From NCBI RefSeq assembly GCF_009720485.1, contig NZ_CP045245.1, positions 3,844,001 to 3,908,000 of the forward strand: DNA of 64,000 bases, written 5' to 3'. This DNA is from Cellulomonas sp. JZ18. Lineage in GTDB: Bacteria; Actinomycetota; Actinomycetes; Actinomycetales; Cellulomonadaceae. A program made the position numbers and the translations under genes. This document shows, in pieces, positions 1-7,900 of this stretch. The notes beneath the pieces are model-generated. The model made no database searches and was not told where the DNA came from. It was given only the letters and a program-made list of their open reading frames with translations. How positions within the stretch are numbered: position 1 is the stretch's first letter; every line of letters begins with the position of its first letter.

Positions 1-554
1 CCGTACTCGAAGATCCAGTGCCCGGGGGCGCCGATCGCGTACCGCTCCCACACCCGCAGCGACTCCTCCTCCGACAGGGTGTTGGTGAAGGCGTAGCGGA
101 ACTCCTCCGGGGTGAACGCGACCGCGCGGTGCCGGTTGGCGGGGTTGCGCAGGGCGGGCAGCAGCGAGCGCGCCTGCGACAGCGGGCTCACGCGGACGCC
201 CTCGGTCGGCGCGGAGTCGATCGCGACACCCACCGAGCCGAGCCCTCGGGCCAGCAGGAGCTGCGTGAGGGTCCCGCCGAACGAGTGGCCGATGACGACC
301 GGCGGTGTCGGGGTGGACTCCACCACCCGGGCGAGGTGGTCCACCACCTCGGGGACCGTGAGGCGGGCGATGCGCTCGGGGTCCTCCCGGAGCCCTTCCA
401 CCTCGACCTCGAACCCGGGGTAGCCGGGCGTGAGGACGGTGAACCCCTTGGCCTCGTAGTACGGGACCCAGTGCTCCCAGCTGCGGGGTGTCATCCACAG
501 GCCGTGGACGAGGACGATCGTGTCAGGTGCCGTGGTGCCGGTCGGGTCGGACAT
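1..554 (-). CDS. alpha/beta hydrolase, 3' end cut by window edge
   Basis: The ATG at 552-554 opens a frame that stays open to base 1, giving 184 residues. The protein begins MSDPTGTTAP and has an early HG motif (HGLW, about 17-20, oxyanion region) and a nucleophile elbow GHSFGG at about 89-94, with Ser91 as predicted nucleophile. The catalytic Asp and His would lie in the missing part. A GGGAG ribosome site precedes the ATG. It starts 12 bases after the stop of the hydrolase at 567-1388, so both are probably co-transcribed. The substrate cannot be deduced; the family covers esterases, lactonases and haloperoxidase-like enzymes. Confidence 0.85.
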   Translation of the reverse strand, partial: MSDPTGTTAPDTIVLVHGLWMTPRSWEHWVPYYEAKGFTVLTPGYPGFEVEVEGLREDPERIARLTVPEVVDHLARVVESTPTPPVVIGHSFGGTLTQLLLARGLGSVGVAIDSAPTEGVRVSPLSQARSLLPALRNPANRHRAVAFTPEEFRYAFTNTLSEEESLRVWERYAIGAPGHWIFEY

Positions 555-566
555 GGCGGTGCTCCC

Positions 567-1388
567 TCAGCCGTCGACGAACGCGAGCAGGTCGGCGTGC
601 AGGCGGTCGCGGTCGGTGTCGGGCAGCGCGTGCCCGCTCCCCTCGTAGACAGTCAGCGTGGCGCCCTCGACGAGGTCGACGGTGCGCTTCCCGCCGACCT
701 CGAAGGGCACGATCTGGTCGTCGTCGCCGTGGATCACGAGCGTCGGGACGTCGACCTTGGCGAGGTCCGGGCGGAAGTCCGTCGCGGAGAACGCCGCGAT
801 GCACTCGTACGCCGCCCGGTGGCCGCACGCCATGCCCTGCAGCCAGAACGCGTCGCGGAAGCCCTGGGGCACGTCGTGGGTGCGGTTGTGGCCGAAGAAC
901 GGACCGTCCGCCAGGTCGCGGTACAGCTGCGACCGGTTCGCCCGCTCGCCCGCGCGCAGCCCGTCGAACACGGCGAGGGGCAGGCCCTCGGGGTTGTCGT
1001 CGGTGCGGACCATGAGCGGTGGCACGGCGCTGACCAGCACGACGCGGGCGACCCGGGCGGTGCCGTGGCGGCCGACGTAGCGGACGACCTCGCCGCCGCC
1101 GGTCGAGTGGCCGACGAGCGTGACGTCCGTGAGGTCGAGCTGGTCGAGCAGGCAGGCGAGGTCGTCGGCGTACGTGTCCATCTCGTTGCCGTGCCAGGTC
1201 TGGGTCGAGCGGCCGTGGCCGCGTCGGTCGTGCGCGACCGCGCGGTGGCCGTGCTCGGCGAGGAAGAGCGCCGCGGCGTCCCACGCGTCCGCGTTGAGCG
1301 GCCACCCGTGGCTCAGCACCACCGGCGGCCCGTCGCCCCAGTCCTTGTAGAAGATCTGCGCCCCGTCGTGCGCGGTGACGTACGGCAT
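567..1388 (-). CDS. alpha/beta hydrolase, non-heme chloroperoxidase/arylesterase-like
   Basis: This is a complete 273-aa hydrolase that starts [10 protein letters not shown]. Visible catalytic parts are HGWP (27-30), the nucleophile elbow GHSTGG (93-98, Ser95), Asp224 in GDDDQIVP and His253 in GSGHAL. Length and motif spacing match the cofactor-free haloperoxidase/arylesterase branch, which in vivo mostly acts on esters or lactones; the natural substrate is unknown. The ATG is chosen because a strong GGGGGAGGA site lies just upstream and the conserved N-terminal strand starts there. The frame stays open further upstream, but that part reads antisense to the neighbouring gene. It is followed after 12 bases by a second hydrolase on the same strand. 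Confidence 0.9.
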   Translation of the reverse strand: MPYVTAHDGAQIFYKDWGDGPPVVLSHGWPLNADAWDAAALFLAEHGHRAVAHDRRGHGRSTQTWHGNEMDTYADDLACLLDQLDLTDVTLVGHSTGGGEVVRYVGRHGTARVARVVLVSAVPPLMVRTDDNPEGLPLAVFDGLRAGERANRSQLYRDLADGPFFGHNRTHDVPQGFRDAFWLQGMACGHRAAYECIAAFSATDFRPDLAKVDVPTLVIHGDDDQIVPFEVGGKRTVDLVEGATLTVYEGSGHALPDTDRDRLHADLLAFVDG

Positions 1389-1505
1389 GTCGTTCCTCCC
1401 CCTGCTGGACGGACGGACACGTCGATACTGTCCGCTTTCGCCCGGTTCCCGCCAGACCCCGCCGGACGTCCGCTCCGCCGTGGCGGCGTGTCGGACGTGC
1501 CGGGC

Positions 1506-1925
1506 ATGCTGGTCGGCGTGGACACCGGGACGCTGCACCTGTCCGTGCGCATCGAGCGGTCGGCCGAGGACGTCCGTGCGTTCGCCGCGGACCCGGCGAA
1601 CCTGCCGCGCTGGGCGCCGGGCCTCGGCTCGTCCGTCGTCCACCGCGACGGGGACTGGTGGGTCGGCACGCCGGAGGGGCCCGCGCGGGTGCGCTTCGCC
1701 CCGCCGAACCCGTTCGGGGTGCTGGACCACGAGGTGCTCACGCCGTCGGGCGAGACCGTCCACGTGCCGCTGCGTGCCGTCGCCGACGGCGCCACCGCGT
1801 GCGACGTCGTGTTCACGCTGCGCCGGGCGCCGGGGATGACCGACGCCGACCTCGCCCGGGACGCAGGGCTCGTCCGGGCCGACCTCGAGCTGCTGAAGCG
1901 GGTGCTGGAGGGCGCCGCGCACTGA
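1506..1925 (+). CDS. SRPBCC (START-like) family protein
   Basis: This 139-aa protein begins [10 protein letters not shown]. It has the layout of a small SRPBCC fold: an early beta strand ([14 protein letters not shown]), a helix with [11 protein letters not shown] typical of polyketide-cyclase-like members, a strand-rich middle, and a long C-terminal helix ([18 protein letters not shown]). Such proteins bind hydrophobic ligands; no ligand is implied here. The start is uncertain: in-frame GTG codons at 1488 and 1527 are alternatives. It is divergent from the hydrolase at 567-1388 and convergent with the S9 peptidase, with a shared hairpin terminator between. Confidence 0.7.
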   Translation: MLVGVDTGTLHLSVRIERSAEDVRAFAADPANLPRWAPGLGSSVVHRDGDWWVGTPEGPARVRFAPPNPFGVLDHEVLTPSGETVHVPLRAVADGATACDVVFTLRRAPGMTDADLARDAGLVRADLELLKRVLEGAAH

Positions 1926-1954
1926 CGCCGGCGGCGGGGCCCGGCGGCGGGACG

Positions 1955-1997
1955 ACGACGCCCCGCCGTCCGCGCACGGCGGGCGACGGGGCGTCGT
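1955..1997. terminator. bidirectional stem-loop between convergent genes
   Basis: An 11-bp perfect stem, ACGACGCCCCG (1955-1965) paired with CGGGGCGTCGT (1987-1997), encloses a smaller CCGT/ACGG stem. It sits between the stops of the SRPBCC gene (1925) and the S9 peptidase gene (2014). There is no U tract, as is usual for high-GC actinomycete terminators. Confidence 0.6.
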
Positions 1998-2013
1998 GGG
2001 TCGGCCGACGGCG

Positions 2014-4128
2014 TCAGCCGAGGACCTCCGGGTAGGCGACGGCGTCGTCCCCCGTCCGTCCGAGCACGTGCGTCGCGAGGAACGCCTCGACGGTCTGGTA
2101 CCAGACCTTCGCGTGCTGCGGGGTCAGGATCCAGTGGTTCTCGTCCGGGAAGTACAGGAACCGGTGGGGGGTGCGGCCCTCGTCGTCCGCGGGCAGGCCG
2201 GAGTCGGCGAGCAGCTCGTACCACAGGCGCAGGCCCTCGCCGATCGGCACGCGGTAGTCCTTGTCGCCGTGGATGACGAGCATCGGCGTGACGATGTCGC
2301 CCACGAACCGGTGCGGCGAGTTCTCGAGCGCCATCTCGGGCGTCATCTCGCGCTGCCAGTAGTACGACGCGTCGGTCGTCGGCCCGAACTGGTCGAGGGC
2401 CCACAGGCTCGCGTGCGTGACGATCGCCCGGAACCGGTCGGTGTGCCCGGCGACCCAGTTGGCCATGTAGCCGCCGAACGAGCCGCCCATCGCGGCGGTG
2501 CGGGTCTCGTCGAGGTCCGGACGCTGCAGCGCGGCGTCGGTGACCGCCATGAGGTCGGTGTACGGGGCCTTGCCCCACGCGCCCCAGCCGCGCTGGATGA
2601 ACTCCTGCCCGTACCCGGTCGACAGCGCCGGGTCGGGCAGCAGGACGGCGTAGCCCTGCGCGACCAGCAGCCACGGGTTCCACCGCCAGGACCACGCGTT
2701 CCACGACCCGAGGGGGCCGCCGTGGATCCACAGCAGGAACGGTGCGGGGTCGTCGGCCGACGCGCCCTCGGGCAGCGCGAGCCACGCGCGCACGCGCGAG
2801 CCGTCCTCCGCCGTCGTCTCGACCTCCTCGAGCCGGCCCGGCAGGGCGGGCAGCGGGGCCGGGGCGGGCAGCGGCGTCGCGGCGACGGGGGCGCCGCCCT
2901 CGAGCGCGGCGGCGAGGTCGATGCGGACGGGGTGCGCGGGCGCCTCGTAGGACGTCCGCAGGGCGTACGCGGTGCGGCCGTCGGGAGCGACCTGCACGTC
3001 GGCGAAGGCGGCGTCGTCGCTGGTGAGGCGCGTCACGGCGCCCGAGCTCAGTTCCACGTGGAACATCGGCGCGCGGCCGTCGTCGTCCGCCACGACGACC
3101 AGGCCGTCGGACGTCGGGAGCCACACCTTCGCACCCGGCCACCGGTCCCAGTCGGCACCCAGGCGGCGCGGCTCGCCGCCGGTGAGCGCGACGACCCAGA
3201 GCTCGTAACGCGGGGCGTCGTGCGGCGTGGACAGCGTCTCGCGGGAGTACGCGACCCAGCGGCCGTCGGGCGAGACGAGCGGGTCGCCGAGGTCGGCGTC
3301 GGGGTCGGACACCAGCACGGCCCGCTCCCCCGTGGCGACGTCGATCGTCACGAGGTCGGTGCGCACGTTCCCGCGCGCGACGTTGCGGCCCCAGGACGTG
3401 ACGACCGTGCGGCCGTCGGGCGTGAGGACGGGGTGCTGCTCGCGCAGCGCCCCCGCGGCGTCGGGCGTGACGTCGCGCAGCTCCAGGCGCGGGTCCCGCT
3501 CGCCGGCGACCGGCGCGGCGACCTCGTCCGAGACCGTGGCGACGAACGCGTGCGGCGTGGCCGGGCCGAGGTCGTGGTCCCAGTACCGGATCGGGTACGA
3601 GTCGTGCAGGATCGCCGCGACCTTCTTGTCCTTGCGCTCCTTGGCGATGCGCGCGTCGGCCTCGTCGTCGGCGGCGGACGGCAGCACGTCGGAGACGACC
3701 AGCACGGTCGGGGCGTCCGTCGCGACCTGCACGCCGCCCACGCCGGACGCGCGGGACGCCACGACGCGGGCCTCCGCGCCGTCGGCCGGCAGCAGCCACA
3801 GCGCGGCCTTCGGGTCCGCGTCCGGGTCCTCGGCGTCGGGGTCGGGGCGCGCGCTGGTGAACAGCAGGTCGCCGGACGGCGTGAACGCCGCGGACGACTC
3901 GCTCTTCGCGCTGCGGGTCAGGCGCCGCGCGGGCTTCTCACCGGCCGGGTCGACCTCCCACAGCGCGGTCACCCACGCGGTGCGCTTGCGGTCGAGGGTC
4001 TGCACGGCCGTGACGAGGCGCGTGCCGTCGGGCGAGAGGCGCAGGCCGCCGAGGCGCGGCAGGGCGATGTACGCGTCCAGGTCGTGGAACGGCGTCGCGG
4101 GGACGTCGGGGGTGGTGGGTTCGCTCAC
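2014..4128 (-). CDS. S9 family prolyl oligopeptidase-type peptidase
   Basis: The 704-aa product has the two-part layout of S9C acylaminoacyl/dipeptidyl peptidases. The first ~430 residues form a WD/beta-propeller-like region with repeated SPDGR/TPDGR turns. A C-terminal alpha/beta hydrolase domain carries GGSFGGYM (Ser about 550), Asp in HGDKDYRVP (about 621) and His in DENHW (about 665). No signal peptide is visible, so it is probably cytosolic and acts on short peptides. The ATG start ([10 protein letters not shown]) precedes the first propeller strand. It is a single gene, convergent with the SRPBCC gene and separated by 85 bases from the SDR stop upstream. Confidence 0.93.
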   Translation of the reverse strand: MSEPTTPDVPATPFHDLDAYIALPRLGGLRLSPDGTRLVTAVQTLDRKRTAWVTALWEVDPAGEKPARRLTRSAKSESSAAFTPSGDLLFTSARPDPDAEDPDADPKAALWLLPADGAEARVVASRASGVGGVQVATDAPTVLVVSDVLPSAADDEADARIAKERKDKKVAAILHDSYPIRYWDHDLGPATPHAFVATVSDEVAAPVAGERDPRLELRDVTPDAAGALREQHPVLTPDGRTVVTSWGRNVARGNVRTDLVTIDVATGERAVLVSDPDADLGDPLVSPDGRWVAYSRETLSTPHDAPRYELWVVALTGGEPRRLGADWDRWPGAKVWLPTSDGLVVVADDDGRAPMFHVELSSGAVTRLTSDDAAFADVQVAPDGRTAYALRTSYEAPAHPVRIDLAAALEGGAPVAATPLPAPAPLPALPGRLEEVETTAEDGSRVRAWLALPEGASADDPAPFLLWIHGGPLGSWNAWSWRWNPWLLVAQGYAVLLPDPALSTGYGQEFIQRGWGAWGKAPYTDLMAVTDAALQRPDLDETRTAAMGGSFGGYMANWVAGHTDRFRAIVTHASLWALDQFGPTTDASYYWQREMTPEMALENSPHRFVGDIVTPMLVIHGDKDYRVPIGEGLRLWYELLADSGLPADDEGRTPHRFLYFPDENHWILTPQHAKVWYQTVEAFLATHVLGRTGDDAVAYPEVLG

Positions 4129-4213
4129 CGGACCGGTCTATCACGGCCGTGCGGCGCGGCGACGAGGGCTTTCCGTGCGGGTGTCGCGCCCCGTCGCCCC
4201 TCGTGCCGTGGCG

Positions 4214-4948
4214 TCACCGGGTCGTGTGCGCCCCGGCGTCGACGTGCAGGGTCTGGCCCGTGACGTTGCGCGCCGCCGGTGAGGCGAGGAACGCGACGAG
4301 GGCGGCGACGTCCTCCGGACGGCTCACGCGTCCGAGGTGCGTGCGCGCCACCAGGCTCGCGCGGCGCTCCTCGGTGAGGGGACCGCCGAACAGGTCCGTC
4401 CCCTCCACGTACCCGGGGGCGACCACGTTCGCGGTGACGTCGCGCGGGCCCAGACGCTCCGAGAGGCCGACGTTCCAGGCGGCGAGGGCCGCCTTCGCCA
4501 CGGAGTACGGGTTCGCGGCGTACTCCGCGCCGATGGACCCGATGCTCACGACGGCACCGCCGGGCCTCAGGACGGGCTCGAGGACGCGCACGACGAGCGC
4601 GGCACCCACGACGTTGACCTGGAGGTTGCGCTGCCAGTGCCGGGCCACGTCCTCGAGCGGGGCGTCGGCAGGGGGTGGGGTGCCGACGAACGCCCCGGCG
4701 TTGTTGACGACGACGTCGACCCCCTCCGCGAACGCGGCCGCGAGCGCCGCGACCGACGACACGTCCTCCAGGTCCAGCCGCAGGGCGCGGGCGCCCAGCG
4801 CGGCCGCCGCCGCGTCGAGTCCCGGACCGCGCCCCGTCACCGTGACGAGGTCGCCGGCGTCGACGAAGGCGCGTGCGACGGCGTGGCCGATGCCGCGGCT
4901 GCCGCCCGTCACCAGCACCGCCCGACCTCGCCGTCCGCGTCTGTCCAT
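4214..4948 (-). CDS. SDR family oxidoreductase
   Basis: A 244-aa classical short-chain dehydrogenase. The cofactor motif TGGSRGIG is at 14-21, NNAG at 82-85, catalytic Ser in the SIGSIG segment (136-141) and YxxxK as Tyr148/Lys152 (NPYSVAK). Arg18 in TGGSRGIG and the lack of an Asp after beta2 suggest NADPH use (inference). The ATG at 4946-4948 abuts a 14-bp palindrome that forms the whole intergenic space to the divergent MarR gene. There is no room for a Shine-Dalgarno site, so the mRNA is probably leaderless. The gene is probably controlled by that MarR protein. The substrate is unknown. Confidence 0.92.
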   Translation of the reverse strand: MDRRGRRGRAVLVTGGSRGIGHAVARAFVDAGDLVTVTGRGPGLDAAAAALGARALRLDLEDVSSVAALAAAFAEGVDVVVNNAGAFVGTPPPADAPLEDVARHWQRNLQVNVVGAALVVRVLEPVLRPGGAVVSIGSIGAEYAANPYSVAKAALAAWNVGLSERLGPRDVTANVVAPGYVEGTDLFGGPLTEERRASLVARTHLGRVSRPEDVAALVAFLASPAARNVTGQTLHVDAGAHTTR

Positions 4949-4962
4949 GTTTAGATCTAAAC
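4949..4962. promoter_or_regulatory. 14-bp perfect palindrome, predicted MarR operator and divergent leaderless promoters
   Basis: GTTTAGATCTAAAC is its own reverse complement and fills the whole gap between the SDR ATG (4948, leftward) and the MarR GTG (4963, rightward). TTAGAT (4951-4956 and its mirror) could act as a -10 element for each direction, which would place both transcription starts at the start codons. Size and symmetry fit MarR-family operators. Confidence 0.7.
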
Positions 4963-5525
4963 GTGACGACGGACGTCCCGCAAGACCCTCCCCCGGGCAC
5001 GACGGGCCGCCCCGACGCGCACGAGGTCGCCGCCGCGTGGGCACGCGAGCTGCCCGGGGTGCCCACCCGCTCGGTCCCCGTGGTGACGGCCGCCAAGCTC
5101 CTCGCCACCGCGCTGCGGCGGCGCCGCGAGGCGGTCCTGCACGAGCTGGGCACCGACGCGGCGACGCTGGACCTGCTCAGCACCCTGCGTCGCGCGGGTC
5201 CGCCCTACCGGCTCACGACGCGCGAGCTCGCGGACCGGTGCCTCGTCACCGCCGGGGCCATCTCGCAGCGCGTGGCACGGGCCGAGCGCGACGGGCTGGT
5301 CGAGCGGCACGCGGGCGCCGGCCGCACGGTCGAGGTCGTCCTCGCACCGGCCGGTCACGCGCACGTCGAGACCCTGGCACGGTCCGTCCTCGAGGCGGAC
5401 GACGAGCTCGTCGCCGGCCTCGACGACGAGACCCTGGTCCAGCTGGAGGACGTGCTCGACCGGTGGCGGCGGCACGTCGAGAGCCGCGCACCGGCCCCGG
5501 GGGCAGCGCGTCGCCGGCCCCCTGA
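4963..5525 (+). CDS. MarR family transcriptional regulator (apparent 1-nt frameshift near the 3' end)
   Basis: The GTG start directly follows the palindrome. The protein shows a MarR winged helix: helices around AAKLLATALRRRREAVLHELG, LDLLSTLR, then the recognition part LTTRELADRCLVTAGAISQRVARAERDGLVERHAG and the wing (GRTVEVVLAPAGHAHVE). As given, the frame runs on to 5832 and would overlap the next, convergent gene by 242 bases. Adding one G to the GGGGG run at 5499-5503 ends the protein at the TGA 5523-5525, giving 187 aa and placing the following hairpin after the stop. I favour that reading. It likely represses itself and the divergent SDR gene. Confidence 0.85.
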
Positions 5526-5543
5526 CCCGGCCGGGTACGGCGA

Positions 5544-5580
5544 CGCCGGCCCGCCGCACGCGCGGTGCGACGGGCCGGCG
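5544..5580. terminator. bidirectional stem-loop terminator
   Basis: CGCCGGCCCG (5544-5553) pairs with CGGGCCGGCG (5571-5580), with inner GCAC/GTGC pairing. It lies between the repaired MarR stop (5525) and the PhoX-type stop (5591), as expected for a shared terminator of convergent genes. Confidence 0.6.
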
Positions 5581-5590
5581 GGTCACCGCG

Positions 5591-7684
5591 TCAGTCGCGC
5601 CAGACCTGCACGACGCTCGGGCGCGGACCGCCCCAGCGGCCGCGGTCGAGCGTGCCGGGCGCGACGTAGTCGGGGAAGAACGACTGCTGCGCCTCCCACG
5701 AGCCGTCCTCGCCCGGGTGCTGCACCGCGACGTAGACCATCTCGTCCTTGTCCCGGATCACCGGCCCGCAGGTCTCCGCGCCCGCGGGCACGGAGAGGAA
5801 CTGCTGCACGCGGCCCCGCTCGCGCCCGGTGAGCGGCACCTTGAACAGCCCGTCGCCGTAGCCGATCGTGCCGGGCTGCCCGTCCGTGGAGATCCAGAGG
5901 TTGCCCTCGGAGTCGAACGCGACGTTGTCCGGGCAGGAGATCGGCGAGACCTTCTCCGGCGGGAAGCCCGCGAAGTAGGTGCCGGACGTCGTGGCGGGGT
6001 CGCCCGCGAGCAGCAGGATGCTCCAGCCGAACGTCGTCGACCGCGGGTCGTTGCCGGCCTCCGTGATCTCGACGACGTGCCCGTGCCGGTTCTCCACGCG
6101 CGGGTTCGGCTCGGTGGCGCCCTCCTTGCCGGCCTTGCCGCGGTCGGTGTTGTTCGTGCACGCGACGTACACGCGGCCCGTCACGGGGTTGGGCTCGACG
6201 TCCTCGGGGCGGTCCATCTTCGTCGCGCCCACCGCGTCGGCGGCCAGCCGCGTGTGCACGAGCACCTGCTCCGTCGTGAAGCCGGGCACCTGGCTGACGC
6301 CGTCGAGCACCAGCGGCACCCACTCCCCCGTGCCGTCGAACGCGCCGTCGGACGGCAGCGCACCGGTGCCGGTGATCTCCTCGACCGGCGAGTCGCCGTG
6401 GAAGCGCGCGACGTACAGGTTGCCGGCGGAGAGCAGCTGCTTGTTGCGCGTGCGGTGCCGGGCGCCCGGGCGGTACCGGTCCTTCGAGACGAACTTGTAG
6501 AGGTAGTCGAACCGCTCGTCGTCACCCATGTACGCGGCGACGTGGCCCGACCTGCCGACGATGACGTTCGCACCCTCGTGCTTGAACCGGCCGAGCGCGG
6601 TGTGCTTCACGGGCGGCGCCGTCGGGTCCTGCGGGTCGACCTCGACGACCCACCCGAAGCGGTTGGGCTCGTTCTCGTACCCGGGCGTGCGGGCGTCGAA
6701 GCGCGGGTCGACGTGCTCCCAGCCGCGCGTCGTCTCCTTGTCGGCGAAGCCGTAGCGCTTCTCCTCCGCCGTGCCGCGCGCGCGGAAGTACTGGTTGACG
6801 TTCTCCTCACCCGACAGCACCGTGCCCCACGGCGTGGTGCCGCCCGCGCAGTTGTTCAGCGTGCCGAGCACCGTCGTGCCCGAGGGGTCCGCGACGGTCT
6901 TCAGCAGGTCCGAGCCGGCCGCCGGCCCGTCCAGGACGAACGGCGTCGTGGCGGTGATGCGCCGGTTGACCCGGGCACCCACCTGGTACTGCCACGGCTG
7001 CCCCTTGCGGCGACGGTGCAGCGCGACGACGGACATGCCGTGCGCGGCCATCGCGACCCGGCGCTGACGGTCCAGGTCCTCCGGCGTCGCGGCCGGCGGG
7101 AACATGATGTTCTCGTTCGTGTACTCGTGGTTGGCCACGAGCACGGCGCTGCGCCCGTGCGGCTCCTCGAGGATGTCGACGTAGTCGCAGTTGTAGCCGA
7201 AGAGCCGCTCCGCGAGCTCCGGCGTCATCGTCGCGGGGTCGAAGACGTCGTGCGGCGACAGGATCGGGTCGCCCCAGCGCACGAGCGGCGCCCACCGGTA
7301 GCCCTGCGGCACGGTGAACGCGTCCGTGGCGGCCGGCACCGGCGGGATCGCGCGGAACGGCAGGTTGCCGCGGCCCCAGCCCCACCCGCGGTCGTGGGCG
7401 GCGGCCGGCGGGGCGTCGGCGACGACGGAGCCGACGACGACGGCGGCGCCCGCGACCAGCCCGCCCGCGAGGACGGCACGGCGGGACAGCGCGGCCGACG
7501 CGACGTCGCGGAAGTAGTCGTTGCCGCTCTCGTTCGGCACGGGCTGCGCGCACGCGTCGCCGCAGCGCAGGTGGCACGTGACGGCGGAGCGGCGGCCGTG
7601 CGTGCGGCCGGTCATCGGGAGCAGGGGCAGGAGGGTGCGGCGCGGGACGCCGGCCGCGACGTCACGGTCGTCGGTCGTGGTCAT
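5591..7684 (-). CDS. PhoX/DUF839 family exported protein (alkaline phosphatase-like)
   Basis: The 697-aa product belongs to the DUF839/PhoX family, whose studied members are Tat-exported Ca/Fe-dependent phosphatases. A twin-arginine motif SRRAVL (67-72) precedes a hydrophobic stretch and a PAAAH cleavage region near 96. As is usual for this family, a ~60-aa pre-region with a CxxxCxxxC-type cluster (CHLRCGDAC, 37-45) lies in front. The rest is beta-propeller-like, with conserved HEGANV, SCPDNVAFDSEGNLWISTDGQ and EDVEPNP segments. ATG 7682-7684 is preferred because GGAGAGCCCTG precedes it. It is the last gene of the leftward copper/respiration block, 216 bases after the CtaG gene. Phosphatase activity is inferred from family only. 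Confidence 0.88.
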   Translation of the reverse strand: MTTTDDRDVAAGVPRRTLLPLLPMTGRTHGRRSAVTCHLRCGDACAQPVPNESGNDYFRDVASAALSRRAVLAGGLVAGAAVVVGSVVADAPPAAAHDRGWGWGRGNLPFRAIPPVPAATDAFTVPQGYRWAPLVRWGDPILSPHDVFDPATMTPELAERLFGYNCDYVDILEEPHGRSAVLVANHEYTNENIMFPPAATPEDLDRQRRVAMAAHGMSVVALHRRRKGQPWQYQVGARVNRRITATTPFVLDGPAAGSDLLKTVADPSGTTVLGTLNNCAGGTTPWGTVLSGEENVNQYFRARGTAEEKRYGFADKETTRGWEHVDPRFDARTPGYENEPNRFGWVVEVDPQDPTAPPVKHTALGRFKHEGANVIVGRSGHVAAYMGDDERFDYLYKFVSKDRYRPGARHRTRNKQLLSAGNLYVARFHGDSPVEEITGTGALPSDGAFDGTGEWVPLVLDGVSQVPGFTTEQVLVHTRLAADAVGATKMDRPEDVEPNPVTGRVYVACTNNTDRGKAGKEGATEPNPRVENRHGHVVEITEAGNDPRSTTFGWSILLLAGDPATTSGTYFAGFPPEKVSPISCPDNVAFDSEGNLWISTDGQPGTIGYGDGLFKVPLTGRERGRVQQFLSVPAGAETCGPVIRDKDEMVYVAVQHPGEDGSWEAQQSFFPDYVAPGTLDRGRWGGPRPSVVQVWRD

Positions 7685-7810
7685 CAGGGCTCTCCGGTCG
7701 TGCTCGGTGCTGGGGCGGGCACAGCGTGGCAACCGGACGAACCGGTCACCGGCACGTGCGGTGAGCGGCGGGTGAAGGGAGGACGAACTCTCGCCGACCC
7801 CCGCCGGTTC

Positions 7811-7866
7811 GGGGGTGGGTCGGGGCGGGAGGGTCGGGGCGGGACGGTCGGGGCGGGAGGGTCGAG
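7811..7866 (+). repeat. 14-bp G-rich tandem repeats, G-quadruplex-forming potential
   Basis: The unit GGGTCGGGGCGGGA repeats about 3.6 times (7817-7830, 7831-7844, 7845-7858, then partial), preceded by GGGGGT. It contains at least ten runs of three or more G with 1-2-nt loops. It lies in the leader or promoter of the PhoX-type gene, with the G strand as template strand for that gene. Confidence 0.7.
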
Positions 7867-7900
7867 GCGGCCGGGCCGGCGCGGGGGTCGGTGCTGCGGG

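Noticed and set aside
5526..5832. Extension of the MarR protein by about 100 residues into the PhoX-type gene
   Set aside because: The extension is Arg/Pro/Ser nonsense, passes through a terminator hairpin and overlaps a conserved gene. A one-base repair at 5499-5503 ends the protein at 5525.
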